A DNA stretch of 64,000 nt, taken from Aureicoccus marinus (GTDB taxonomy: Bacteria > Bacteroidota > Bacteroidia > Flavobacteriales > Flavobacteriaceae). Below the pieces are notes generated by a model. It did not search any database and was not told the DNA's origin. It worked only from the letters and a program-made list of their open reading frames with translations. A program made the translations under genes and the position numbers. The stretch spans positions 1,615,205 to 1,679,204 of the forward strand of contig NZ_MQVX01000001.1 in assembly GCF_002954325.1 (NCBI RefSeq), given 5' to 3'. Below are positions 27,412 through 36,327 of the stretch, in pieces. The first letter of the stretch is position 1, and every line of letters starts with the position of its first letter.

Positions 27412-28140
27412 TGAGGTTTTCCAAGTAAGTCTTGCTGTGGGTTACCAAGAAATCGATGAGCTCAAACTCATTTTCTTTTCGCAACAGCGTATTGGAAGGA
27501 ATTTTATCATCGCAATACAGCAAGAAATCGTCGATACGTTCAGGGGGTAACTTTAAGTCGACTACAAAGAATCGGTCTTCATACACCTGACGCAGGACCT
27601 CGCTCACCTTGATATCTGGAGCTTCTTCTCCTTTATTCTTTCTCGATTTAAAAAGAGCTTTGAAAATATTGACAAAATTGAGGCCGTCTTGCATTCCATT
27701 GACGGAGCGATCCAAAGCGATATTCTGGACTTTAGTACTCCTGTCAATCGCGTATTCGTAGCCTTTAAAGTCTTCGTTCTGCATCTCCAGAAACTTCTCC
27801 TGGTTATCTGGACTGACCACAACCTCTTCCAATTGCTGAATTTTTTCAACCACTTCGACCACCAAACGATTGTTACGGATAATTTCTTCGGTGATAACAA
27901 CCACTTTTAGCTGGTAATTCACGGCCGTAAAAACCAAGCGATCCCCCACGCTACGGGAATCAAAAAATCCCCATTTTCGTCTGTGATGGTTGCTTCCTCT
28001 GAAGTCGCATTGATCACATTCTCGTTCACCACATTGCTGCTGCGGTACAAAACGGTCCCTCTCAACGGTGTTCGAACAACCTCCTGAGCAATCGTTAAAG
28101 TACTGGTAAGCAAGGTGATCAAGAGTATAAGTTTTCTCAT
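27395..28140 (-). CDS. Carboxypeptidase-like regulatory domain protein, frameshifted
   Basis: A paralogue of the next gene; about 248 residues once one missing base near 27950 is restored. The first frame reads MRKLILLITLLTSTLTIAQE, a signal peptide, and then TDENGDFLIPV. The second frame continues VGDRLVFTAVNYQLKVVVIT and keeps the family pattern to the end. The C-terminal half is helical and similar in plan to its neighbour (RVNGMQ-like linker, then a Glu/Lys-rich end). Function unknown. Its leader lies back to back with the fibre gene's leader (215-base gap). Confidence 0.82.
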
Positions 28141-28354
28141 AAAAGTCTGGTCTCAGTAGTGTCATAAAAATAAGGGCTAGTGCAGTAGAAAAAAAAATCG
28201 CGCTGGTAAACTTTTGTTAAACGATAGTGTTCAAGATCCCATAAAACCGATACTCATCGGTGAAACAAGGGATTTAACCTTGGTTCATCCTATTTGTAAA
28301 GAACTAATCCTATTTTTGGAGATCTCCTACGGAGATTGACCATAAACAAACCCC

Positions 28355-30673
28355 ATGAAAAGATTCTTTTCTCTACTGGCTTTCATCTGTCTTGGAACAG
28401 GCTTGGCTTTTGGACAAGTCAAAATTGGTGAAAATCCCCAGGCGCTGAACAGCAGTTCATTGTTGGAATTAGAAAGCAACAGCCGGGTCTTTGTCGTCAC
28501 TCGTTTGAGCCAGGCGCAAATGACGGCGATCACTCCTCTTCAAGGTGCTTTAGCCTACAATACAGACGAAAACTGCATTTTTCAATACGATGGAACACAG
28601 TGGGTTAACCTCTGTCAGGCGTTCAATGTCACCTTTGCGGACAACGGAGATGGGACCTACACCTTCTCAAACGGAACCGGTCCGATCACCTTTGATGGAA
28701 CGGGAGTTGATAATTTTGAGCTGAATACAGATGGCGAACTGGTACTCACCAAAAGTGACGGCACCAGCTTTACCGTCCCTCTGCAAACCCAAATCAACGA
28801 TTCCTTTACGGCCGACGCGATTGTGAACGATAGTCCGTCTATTGTTATTACGGATACCGGCACGGCCTTAAACTTTGAAGTGAGTGAGATCTCCGGAGCT
28901 AACATCGCAGACGGAACGGTCAATGGATTTCTGGACATTCAATTTAAATCAATTACCGATAACCAAATGGCTGCCGAATCCATTGGCACCCCAGAGTTGA
29001 AACCAACTTCCGTAACCAAAGACAAAATTGATTTTTCCAGTGTTACGCTGGGAGACTTTTTAAATGATCCCGGCTTTATTACCGATACGGAAATCGTGAG
29101 TACGGATCCTGGGAACTCCATCACCAATTCGGGGGGAGCCTTCTATGACGATAGCAGTCTGCTCACTGATATTCAACTCAATCAGATTGGCATCGCTGAT
29201 AACTTTACCTTGATCGACAATCACCTTACAGGAGATATGGACCTCAGTGCTACCAACGAGGTCAATACCGCTTTTCAAGTCAACGGTTCTAATCTGGAAC
29301 TGACGGACTCTAACAGTACCTTTTTGGTTCCTCTGGCCAATCTTGGATCAGACGATCAAAACCTGGTCAGTGCCACCTTAGACGGCAGTTCTCAATTGCA
29401 GATCGATATTGAAAACGGCACAGGAGTAGCGGCCAACCTCTCGGCGCTTGAGGAATCAGCAGATATAGCCCAAAACGCAAGCGATATCGCTGACAATGCT
29501 ACCGATATTGCGACCAACACCGCCAATATCACGTCCAATGCAAACGATATTTCGACTTTGCAAAGCAATGTTGCAACCATCAATGCCAGCATCACTGCAA
29601 ATGCCGGGAATATCACCACCCTACAGGGAGATGTTGCAACCAATGCCGGGAATATCACCTCAAACGCGACCAATATTGCCAACACCACCACGGCTATAAC
29701 AACGAACACTACGGCTATTGGGACAAACGCTGCCAGTATTGCGACCAATACAGCGGCCATCGCAGCCAACACTACGGCTATTACTGCTGATACCGATGGA
29801 AGCGCAACGAATGAAGTCAATACAGCCTTTCAGGTCAATGCCGGGAATTTGGAGATCACCGATTCTGCAGGAACCCTGGCTGTTGCCCTCAACTCTTTAG
29901 GAACAGACGACCAAAATTTAGGTACGGCCACTTTGGACGGTAGCGCCCAGCTGGCCATCAATATAGAAGGAGGAACGGGTACATCGGCCGATCTTTCCGC
30001 CCTAGAAGAATCCGCCGATATTGCTCAAAATGCCAGTGACATAGCCGATAATACAACAGAGATCGCAACCAATACGGCAGACATCACCACTAACGCCAAC
30101 GACATCTCTACTTTACAGGGAACGGTGGCGACGAATACGGGAAGCATTAATACAAACATCACGGCTATCGGAACCAATACGACCAATATTGCAGCCAATA
30201 CGACAGCCATTGGAAATAACACCACGAACATTGGCAATAACACGACCAATATTGGGACCAATACGACCAATATCACGACCAATGCGACGGCCATTGCAGA
30301 CCACAACACCGCCGATGCGGATTTGAGTATTTCGAACGAACTACAGACGATCAGCTTAACGGGAAGGACACTCGACATTTCAAATATCGCCTCCTCGGTT
30401 ACCCTGAATTCCTTCAACAGCATCCGAGCCGACAATACAACGACTACGGTAGTCACCAATGCGGATTACACCCTTATTCTCAATGTCGGGGTAACCAATT
30501 TGACCTTACCGGGTCAGGAAGCGGGGAGAATTTTGATATTAAAGAACCTGTCCGGAGGAGCGATAACCACCTCAGATCCTTTCTTGGATGAAAGTGGTAC
30601 AAGCACCACGGTGCTCGGGACGGGGATTACCTGGCTTCAAAGTGACGGAACCAACTGGCATAGAATCAATTAA
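28355..30673 (+). CDS. Secreted fibre protein with heptad (IxxN) stalk repeats
   Basis: 772 residues. Signal peptide 1-21 (ending AFGQ), then an N-terminal domain resembling tail-fibre-like starts of many Bacteroidota surface proteins (ALAYNTDENCIFQYDGTQWV). Two large repeats of 185 residues begin near residues 298 and 483. Each has a beta-rich part (TNEVNTAFQVN, TLDGS, GTG) followed by a run of heptads, about 16 then about 14, of the form x-x-I-x-x-N-x (ADIAQNA, SDIADNA, TAIGNNT). Ile at a and Asn at d is the pattern of trimeric autotransporter stalks. A C-terminal beta-rich head (about 655-772) ends SDGTNWHRIN. No YadA barrel and no T9SS sorting domain are seen. Its stop overlaps the next gene's start. 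Confidence 0.85.
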   Translation: MKRFFSLLAFICLGTGLAFGQVKIGENPQALNSSSLLELESNSRVFVVTRLSQAQMTAITPLQGALAYNTDENCIFQYDGTQWVNLCQAFNVTFADNGDGTYTFSNGTGPITFDGTGVDNFELNTDGELVLTKSDGTSFTVPLQTQINDSFTADAIVNDSPSIVITDTGTALNFEVSEISGANIADGTVNGFLDIQFKSITDNQMAAESIGTPELKPTSVTKDKIDFSSVTLGDFLNDPGFITDTEIVSTDPGNSITNSGGAFYDDSSLLTDIQLNQIGIADNFTLIDNHLTGDMDLSATNEVNTAFQVNGSNLELTDSNSTFLVPLANLGSDDQNLVSATLDGSSQLQIDIENGTGVAANLSALEESADIAQNASDIADNATDIATNTANITSNANDISTLQSNVATINASITANAGNITTLQGDVATNAGNITSNATNIANTTTAITTNTTAIGTNAASIATNTAAIAANTTAITADTDGSATNEVNTAFQVNAGNLEITDSAGTLAVALNSLGTDDQNLGTATLDGSAQLAINIEGGTGTSADLSALEESADIAQNASDIADNTTEIATNTADITTNANDISTLQGTVATNTGSINTNITAIGTNTTNIAANTTAIGNNTTNIGNNTTNIGTNTTNITTNATAIADHNTADADLSISNELQTISLTGRTLDISNIASSVTLNSFNSIRADNTTTTVVTNADYTLILNVGVTNLTLPGQEAGRILILKNLSGGAITTSDPFLDESGTSTTVLGTGITWLQSDGTNWHRIN
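29246..30300 (+). repeat. Two in-gene repeats of about 555 bp
   Basis: The module starting at AGT 29246 (coding SATNEVNTAFQVN) recurs from AGC 29801, an offset of 555 bases or 185 codons. The first 120 or so codons are nearly the same in both copies; the heptad tails differ in length and detail. Codon-level differences indicate an old duplication rather than a recent one. Confidence 0.85.
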
Positions 30674-31827
30674 TGAGAAAAGCATTTTCCATCGTCTTTT
30701 TACTTTTTGGCTTCATCCAATGGTGTTCGGGTCAGAACAGCTTGTACCACATCGGAAACCTTTACATGGCACCCGATGCCCAGGTGGGAGTGCATACAGA
30801 CTGGATCAACGACGCTCCTTTAGAAGATGGATTCGGATTGGTTGGATTCTATGGAGACCGCCCTATGGAATTGACGGGAGCCTTTCCTCTGGTCCTTTTT
30901 GACGCAGAACTCTTTAATCAGGCTGGCCTTGATTTGGGCATAAGCTTATTCATAAAAAACGGTTTCGACTTTTTTGAAGGGGATATTCGAACGCCCAGGA
31001 CAGATCTTTCTATCAATGCCTTTTACGAGCGCAATTCTTTTTTACAAGGAAGCACAGATCAAAGTAAAGTGAATGGACAAGTGAGCTTTGCTCAAAAAAG
31101 CGTTTTTAATGCTCCGACAGGAACCCTGAATCGCCTACGCTCAGTGGACTTCAATTTTGGAGCATCGACTTCCAATGGTAGTGCCACCTACTTTTCGGAA
31201 AATCCGAGTTTCCCCTTATCGCTGAATGAAGGATTCAACACGGCTTCCTTCGCTCCTAGCCTAGATGCAGTGTCCAGCCTTGAGTTCTGGCTGGTCGATG
31301 CCGCTGGAACAGCTGCTCTTACAATGAACTGGGATCCCAATAGTGCCCTGAGTTCTCTCACCGCCAATGTCGATGCGATTACGGTGGTCGGTTGGAATTA
31401 TTCACTTCGGCAGTGGGTGCCTCTACCTGTACAAAATCGAAGTGGGACCTTGGATGAAGGTTTTATAACTACTGGACCCGTGGTACCAGATCAGTTTAGC
31501 GCCCTCACTTTTGGGGTCTTGAATGAACCAGATGAAGTTCTAACTCTAGACAACTACTTCCTGTCTCCTAACGGAGATAATGTGAACGACCGCCTGGTTA
31601 TTGAAGAGTTACTACAATCGCCAAATAACCGCCTGGTCATCTTTAATCGTGCAGGCCTCAAGGTCTTTGAGCTCGATAACTACACCAATGAATTCGATGG
31701 CAATGCCAATACCGGTAGCACCTTCTATGGCACCGATATAGGTCTGCCCGAAGGGGTGTATTACTACATCGCAAAACTCAATGACCTTCAACTGAACTTC
31801 CAGGGCTTTCTTTTCCTGGACCGCTAA
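30673..31827 (+). CDS. T9SS type B (gliding-motility C-terminal) cargo protein
   Basis: 384 residues with a signal peptide (ending WCSGQ). A unique beta-rich central part of unknown fold (about 25-290) is followed by the C-terminal gliding-motility-associated sorting domain (type B): LDNYFLSPNGDNVNDRLVIE, RLVIFNRAGLKVFELDNYTN, GLPEGVYYYIAKL, ending FQGFLFLDR. Such domains direct export through the type IX secretion system to the cell surface. The start overlaps the upstream fibre gene by one base (TAATG), so the two are coupled and probably work together at the surface. Confidence 0.9.
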   Translation: MRKAFSIVFLLFGFIQWCSGQNSLYHIGNLYMAPDAQVGVHTDWINDAPLEDGFGLVGFYGDRPMELTGAFPLVLFDAELFNQAGLDLGISLFIKNGFDFFEGDIRTPRTDLSINAFYERNSFLQGSTDQSKVNGQVSFAQKSVFNAPTGTLNRLRSVDFNFGASTSNGSATYFSENPSFPLSLNEGFNTASFAPSLDAVSSLEFWLVDAAGTAALTMNWDPNSALSSLTANVDAITVVGWNYSLRQWVPLPVQNRSGTLDEGFITTGPVVPDQFSALTFGVLNEPDEVLTLDNYFLSPNGDNVNDRLVIEELLQSPNNRLVIFNRAGLKVFELDNYTNEFDGNANTGSTFYGTDIGLPEGVYYYIAKLNDLQLNFQGFLFLDR

Positions 31828-31854
31828 GTCACCGGATTGCTCCCGGTGAATCTG

Positions 31855-31862
31855 TATTTTTG
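31855..31862 (+). promoter_or_regulatory. -7 element TATTTTTG before the GNAT gene
   Basis: A TAnnTTTG match 17 bases before the ATG at 31879. A 7-bp hairpin (31829-31835 with 43-49 of the same hundred) lies just upstream and may end the preceding transcript, although its T-run is poor. Confidence 0.4.
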
Positions 31863-31878
31863 TTCAAAGCCTTGAACC

Positions 31879-32322
31879 ATGTGGACTGTTAAAGCCATTG
31901 CAGATACCGAAACCTATCTGGTGCGCCATCCTGTTTTGCGCAAAGGAAGACCGCTCGAGAGTTGTGCTTTTTCCGGGGATGATCTTCCAACAACCCTGCA
32001 TCTGGGTGGATTTTACGACCAAAGACTTTCCGCTGTGGCTACCTTTCTGAAACAGGATAATTCCGAAATGAATTGGACTAATGCCTACCAATTGAGAGGG
32101 ATGGCAGTTCTTTCGGATTACCAGGGAAAAGGACTGGGTATGCGTATACTGAAGAGCGGTGAGGAAGCGTTAATAGAACGAAAGGCAGAAATCCTCTGGA
32201 TGAATGCCCGTTTGGTGGCCGTTCCTTTTTACGAAAAGCTGGGCTACCAAAAAAAGGGTACGGCATTTGATATACCCGGTATAGGACCTCATTTTATAAT
32301 GTTCAAAAGACTAGCCCAATGA
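31879..32322 (+). CDS. GNAT-family N-acetyltransferase
   Basis: 147 residues. The acetyl-CoA motif is RGMAVLSDYQGKGLGMRILK; the end reads RLVAVPFYEKLGYQKKGTAF, the usual GNAT C-terminal pattern. Substrate unknown. Its last four bases overlap the VanY-type peptidase gene (ATGA), suggesting an operon with it. Confidence 0.88.
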   Translation: MWTVKAIADTETYLVRHPVLRKGRPLESCAFSGDDLPTTLHLGGFYDQRLSAVATFLKQDNSEMNWTNAYQLRGMAVLSDYQGKGLGMRILKSGEEALIERKAEILWMNARLVAVPFYEKLGYQKKGTAFDIPGIGPHFIMFKRLAQ

Positions 32323-33065
32323 AAAGACGCGATTTTGTACGCAATGCTTCTCTCACTTCACTCGCTATAGGAGTTAGCCCGGCCTTATCGGCCCAAAACT
32401 TTCTGCCTCAAGAAACGTATACACTGGATGAGCTTACCGGTAAAGCGGTACTCGACTTGTATGGGGAAGGAAAAGTACAATTGCGCAAACAAGCGTACGA
32501 GGCCTATATTCGAATGAAGCGTGCGGCCTACAGCGCCGGATTTGACATCAAAATGATTTCGAGTTACCGCAGCTACGATCACCAAACCCGTATTTGGGAA
32601 GGAAAATACATTCGCTATACCGAAAGTGATGGGATGACTCCGGATAAAGCCATCGAAAAAATTGTGGAATACTCTACCATTCCAGGTACCAGCCGTCACC
32701 ACTGGGGAACCGAAGTCGACATCATCGACGGTTACCCAAAAAGCAGCGGAGACGTTCTGGTAGCAAAGAAATTTGAGGCCGGCGGTCCTTTCGAAGCCTT
32801 CAAAAAGTGGCTCGACGAAAACGCAAATTCCTTTGGGTTTTACCTGGTCTACACCAACGACCCCGATCGCCGAGGGTTTAAATACGAACCTTGGCATTAC
32901 AGTTACGCCCCTCTTTCTGTTCCCATGCTCAAGCAATTCCGGAAAACCAATATCCTTAAGGTTTTGAGCCAAGAGAGCTTTGAAGGAGCGGACCAATTTA
33001 GCCCGCGCTTTTTGAAGTCTTATATCCACGATCATATCATGGATATCAACCCCACCCTGCTCTAG
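32319..33065 (+). CDS. D-alanyl-D-alanine carboxypeptidase (VanY/M15), Tat signal
   Basis: A 248-residue M15-type peptidase likely to trim the C-terminal D-Ala of peptidoglycan stem peptides in the periplasm. Visible motifs: ISSYRSYDHQTRIWEGKY, the zinc-site segment SRHHWGTEVDI with its His and Asp, and the third-ligand segment EPWHYSY. The N-terminus KRRDFVRNASLTSLAIG is a twin-arginine signal, so export through the Tat system is likely (a tatA gene is in this window). It overlaps the GNAT gene by 4 bases. Confidence 0.92.
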   Translation: MKRRDFVRNASLTSLAIGVSPALSAQNFLPQETYTLDELTGKAVLDLYGEGKVQLRKQAYEAYIRMKRAAYSAGFDIKMISSYRSYDHQTRIWEGKYIRYTESDGMTPDKAIEKIVEYSTIPGTSRHHWGTEVDIIDGYPKSSGDVLVAKKFEAGGPFEAFKKWLDENANSFGFYLVYTNDPDRRGFKYEPWHYSYAPLSVPMLKQFRKTNILKVLSQESFEGADQFSPRFLKSYIHDHIMDINPTLL

Positions 33066-33104
33066 GTCAATTTTTGTACCTTTCCTCTACACGATCCACA
33101 CAGT

Positions 33105-33884
33105 ATGAGAAGTAGAGGGAGTTGGAAAATCCGCATTTTTATTGGGCTAGCCATTGTGGCTTTTGCCTTTATTCAACGTTGCAGTAATCGCGAAACCAAT
33201 CCCTACACGGGAAGAGAGCAAACCATCAATATGTCGAGCGAACAAGAGATCGCTATCGGTTTGCAAAGCGTACCCCAAATGATTCAGGATTTCGGGGGGT
33301 TGTATCCTGATCAGCGTCTGCAAACCCTGGTGGATGCCGTAGGTAACCGTCTGGTTCAAAACAGTCTGGCTCGCGAAACGCCCTATCAATACGATTTTCA
33401 TTTGTTGGCAGACAGCAAAACCATCAATGCCTTTGCTCTTCCGGGAGGGCAATGCTTTATAACCTATGCCCTATTTTCTCAATTGAATGAGGATCAGCTC
33501 GCTGGTGTACTAGGGCATGAAATTGCTCACGTTGTTGGACGTCATTCTGCAGAACGTATCGCTGAGTCCACCTTTTGGCAAACCTTAGCCACAGGTGCTT
33601 CTGTTGGAGGAGATATGGGAAGTTTAGTGGGTTCCATTGGACAAAACACCCTGCTGCAAAACGGACGAGACGATGAGCTCGAGAGTGATGAACTGGGAGT
33701 TCTTATGATGATTCAGGCGGGCTACGATCCCAACGAAATGATCGAGGTCATGCGCATCCTTAAAAAAGCAGCCGGGCCGAATCGGGTTCCTGAGTTCCAA
33801 AGCACCCATCCAGATCCAGAAAATCGAATAGAAAAGATCCGGGCCGCTATCAAAAAATACAAGGGTAACCGCCCGGTCTTCTAA
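33105..33884 (+). CDS. M48-family metallopeptidase
   Basis: 259 residues with an N-terminal signal or anchor. Zinc motif HEIAH (138-142) in GHEIAHVVGRHSAER; third ligand Glu in DDELESDELGV; the domain ends STHPDPENRIEKI. These match the BepA/LoiP-like, membrane- or periplasm-associated M48 peptidases that help quality control of outer-membrane proteins. Its exact substrate is unknown. It follows the VanY gene by 39 bases. Confidence 0.9.
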   Translation: MRSRGSWKIRIFIGLAIVAFAFIQRCSNRETNPYTGREQTINMSSEQEIAIGLQSVPQMIQDFGGLYPDQRLQTLVDAVGNRLVQNSLARETPYQYDFHLLADSKTINAFALPGGQCFITYALFSQLNEDQLAGVLGHEIAHVVGRHSAERIAESTFWQTLATGASVGGDMGSLVGSIGQNTLLQNGRDDELESDELGVLMMIQAGYDPNEMIEVMRILKKAAGPNRVPEFQSTHPDPENRIEKIRAAIKKYKGNRPVF

Positions 33885-34051
33885 TTTTGCAGGAAGTTCA
33901 GACACCTCTTACTGCCATCAGCTTCAAAGCCTTCGAAATCGAGGAAAGAGCACGTTCATCGAGTAAATAATTCCAGGGCTTCCATTTTCTTATCTTTAAA
34001 TTACGAAGTTGAAAAACAGCTCTTTATAGCTGAAAAAGGTGGTTTAAAATT

Positions 34052-34219
34052 ATGGGAACACTACGACATTTACGGTATTTATACCTCAAAGCCTTTGACG
34101 AATGCAAACCCGATTATCTTGTGGTGATGCTAAAAATATACTCGGTCTTTTGTGCCTGCATGTGGAGCCTGGCAGTTTATGCTTTTATCAGCCGAATGGC
34201 CACAGGGTATGAGTTTTGA
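34052..34219 (+). CDS. Small membrane protein, 55 residues
   Basis: Reads MGTLRHLRYLYLKAFDECKP, then a hydrophobic run containing VVMLKIYSVFCACMWSLAVY, and ends RMATGYEF. One transmembrane helix is likely. I see no certain family. A -7-like TATCTTTA lies about 55 bases upstream, and a strong terminator follows 20 bases downstream, which supports a real transcript. The 167 bases before it (33885-34051) hold no other gene; only a small CAGCT/AGCTG hairpin is visible there. Confidence 0.5.
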   Translation: MGTLRHLRYLYLKAFDECKPDYLVVMLKIYSVFCACMWSLAVYAFISRMATGYEF

Positions 34220-34237
34220 CCGGCACTCAAGCCAAAT

Positions 34238-34267
34238 AAAAAGCCATCCGAATCGGATGGCTTTTTT
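34238..34267. terminator. Bidirectional terminator
   Basis: AAGCCATCCG (34241-34250) pairs with CGGATGGCTT (34254-34263), with a 3-base loop, A on the left and T on the right. It sits between the small plus-strand gene and the convergent ankyrin gene and can serve both. Confidence 0.85.
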
Positions 34268-34282
34268 ATTGATGATAAACTC

Positions 34283-34678
34283 CTAAGCTCTCTTCTTTTC
34301 TGCAATTTTAATGACGGCAAGAGCAGACTTCGCATTGGATAACTGAGCGTGACGTTTTACCGTATAACCCGCATCACATCGCTGATACAAATCCGCTCCA
34401 CCTTCCAACAAGAGGTGCAAAATTTCGGCCTTGTTGTAACGCGCGGCGTAATGGGTCGCTGCCTTACCGTTCGATTTTTGACTGAGGTCTACCCCCTGAG
34501 CAATGTACTGTTTAACAAGCTCCACGTCACCGTCTACAACGGCTTGACAAAGAGGAGTTAATTGAACAACACTTACTTCGAGGACATCGGTCGATTCCAG
34601 TGTAGATCCTTCCGCGGCTTGAACACTTCCAAAACTTCCAATTGCAATAGCACTCAGTGTGATAAAAACTTTTCTCAT
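34283..34678 (-). CDS. Secreted ankyrin-repeat protein
   Basis: 131 residues: signal peptide (ending VQAAEG), then about three ankyrin repeats. The clearest are TPLCQAVVDGDVELVKQYIA and KAATHYAARYNKAEILHLLL, each with the ankyrin helix-turn-helix pattern. Short, exported ankyrin proteins are usually protein-binding; the partner is unknown. It stands alone, convergent with the 55-residue gene and divergent from gpmI. Confidence 0.85.
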   Translation of the reverse strand: MRKVFITLSAIAIGSFGSVQAAEGSTLESTDVLEVSVVQLTPLCQAVVDGDVELVKQYIAQGVDLSQKSNGKAATHYAARYNKAEILHLLLEGGADLYQRCDAGYTVKRHAQLSNAKSALAVIKIAEKKRA

Positions 34679-34781
34679 GATACTCGTTTATTGATTTATA
34701 GATTGAATTGATACTTTATAGACTGCACGAATAGCCATACGTTACATCGAAATTTTGCATATAACTTATTTTTAACATCCC

Positions 34782-34789
34782 TACCTTTG
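34782..34789 (+). promoter_or_regulatory. -7 element TACCTTTG before gpmI
   Basis: A TAnnTTTG match 14 bases before the gpmI ATG at 34804. A TTTTG sits at 34753-34757, spacer 24 bases, slightly long for this promoter class. Confidence 0.45.
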
Positions 34790-34803
34790 AAGCCCAATGC
34801 AAA

Positions 34804-36324
34804 ATGATGAATAAGAAAGCCATACTAATGATCCTCGACGGCTGGGGAATCTCCCCTATTCCGGGGGTTTCTGCAATCGATCAGGCCCATACTCCTTATA
34901 TCGACATGCTATATGATAAATACCCACACGCCGAACTAAAAACGGACGGAATGAATGTGGGATTACCGGAAGGCCAAATGGGTAACAGCGAGGTGGGCCA
35001 CATGAATTTAGGAGCTGGGCGAATCGTCTACCAAGACTTAGCTAAGATCAACAAGGCTGTTGCAGAAAATACCCTTAAGGACGAAGCGGTTTTGAGAGAA
35101 GTATTGGACTACGTCAAAAACGAAGGCAAAAAACTACACTTACTTGGTCTGGTGAGTGATGGAGGTGTGCACAGCCACATCGATCACCTCAAGGCCCTGG
35201 TCGATACAGCAAAAGATAACGGACACGCAGGCACCTTCATTCACGCCTTTACGGATGGGCGCGACGTGGATCCCAAAAGTGGTTTGGGATTCCTCAACGA
35301 CCTCCACGCCTATTGCCAAGGAAAAAACGCTGCTATCGCCAGCGTGATTGGCCGCTATTTTGCAATGGACCGAGACAAACGTTGGGAAAGAATCAAAAAA
35401 GCCTATGATCTCCTGGTCAAGGGAGAGGGGAATAAAACGGAAGACCTCCTAAAGTCGATCGAAGCTTCGTACGATGCCGGTATAACGGATGAATTTATCG
35501 AGCCTTTAGTAGCAACGGATACCGAGGGTACCCCTTTGGCTGCCATTGAAGCAGGAGACGCCGTCCTCTTTTTTAATTTTAGAACGGACCGGGGACGAGA
35601 GTTGACCCAAGTTTTGAACCAACAAGACTTCCCGGAATTCGAGATGAGCAAACTGCCCCTTCATTACGTCACCATGACGAACTACGATGATAATTTTACC
35701 GGCATACGAGTCATCTACGACAAAGAAAAAATCCAGAACACTTTGGGAGAAGTTTTGGCCCAGGCCGGCAAGACCCAATTGCGTATAGCTGAAACCGAAA
35801 AGTACCCCCACGTAACCTTCTTTTTCAATGGAGGTCGGGAAGAACCTTTCGAGGGTGAAGAACGTATTCTATGCCCTTCACCCAAGGTGGCTACCTATGA
35901 TTTACAACCCGAAATGAGTGCTTTTGAGATTCGGGATGCCCTGGTGCCAGCACTGGAAAAGGAGCAGTTTGATTTCGTCTGTTTAAATTTTGCCAACCCG
36001 GATATGGTAGGGCATACAGGCGTAATGGAGGCCGCAATTAAGGCCTGCGAAACCGTCGATCAATGCGCTGAGGCGGTTATTGAAGCAGGCTTGAAGCACG
36101 GATACAGCACACTGGTCATTGCGGATCACGGAAACTGTGACACCATGGTCAATCCAGATGGAAGCCCCAACACGGCGCACACCACCAACCCCGTACCCTT
36201 AATTCTGGTCGACCCAGATCGCCAACAGATCCAGAACGGGGTCCTTGGAGATATCGCGCCGACCATCCTCGCACTTTTGGGTATCAAACAGGTAGAAGAA
36301 ATGAGCAGACACTCCCTTTTGTAA
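34804..36324 (+). CDS. gpmI: 2,3-bisphosphoglycerate-independent phosphoglycerate mutase
   Basis: 506 residues. Interconverts 3- and 2-phosphoglycerate in glycolysis. N-terminal LMILDGWG carries the first metal Asp; the catalytic Ser62 lies in GNSEVGHMNLGAGR; FTDGRDVDPKSG and the C-terminal VIADHGNCDTMV and TNPVPLILV complete the alkaline-phosphatase-fold site. Two adjacent ATG codons are possible starts. It ends 3 bases before map, so the two are likely one operon. Confidence 0.96.
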   Translation: MMNKKAILMILDGWGISPIPGVSAIDQAHTPYIDMLYDKYPHAELKTDGMNVGLPEGQMGNSEVGHMNLGAGRIVYQDLAKINKAVAENTLKDEAVLREVLDYVKNEGKKLHLLGLVSDGGVHSHIDHLKALVDTAKDNGHAGTFIHAFTDGRDVDPKSGLGFLNDLHAYCQGKNAAIASVIGRYFAMDRDKRWERIKKAYDLLVKGEGNKTEDLLKSIEASYDAGITDEFIEPLVATDTEGTPLAAIEAGDAVLFFNFRTDRGRELTQVLNQQDFPEFEMSKLPLHYVTMTNYDDNFTGIRVIYDKEKIQNTLGEVLAQAGKTQLRIAETEKYPHVTFFFNGGREEPFEGEERILCPSPKVATYDLQPEMSAFEIRDALVPALEKEQFDFVCLNFANPDMVGHTGVMEAAIKACETVDQCAEAVIEAGLKHGYSTLVIADHGNCDTMVNPDGSPNTAHTTNPVPLILVDPDRQQIQNGVLGDIAPTILALLGIKQVEEMSRHSLL

Positions 36325-36327
36325 TTT

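Noticed and set aside
26620-28140. TonB-dependent receptor pair
   Set aside because: Only the carboxypeptidase-like domain is present; both proteins are too short for a barrel.
29246-30300. CRISPR array or tandem DNA repeat
   Set aside because: The repetition is coding, 21-base heptad units with synonymous drift, not identical repeats separated by unique spacers.
29392-30459. Long open frames on the minus strand through the fibre repeats
   Set aside because: They are low-complexity mirrors (Val/Ile/Ala-rich) of the heptad repeats, arising from the codon pattern of the real gene; no start context or family.
28355-30673. Phage tail fibre of a prophage
   Set aside because: The N-terminal and repeat style resemble tail fibres, but there are no other phage genes, and the protein has a signal peptide and a T9SS cargo partner.
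33885-34051. Small RNA or tRNA in the gap after the M48 gene
   Set aside because: Only a 5-bp hairpin is visible; no cloverleaf and no terminator of its own.
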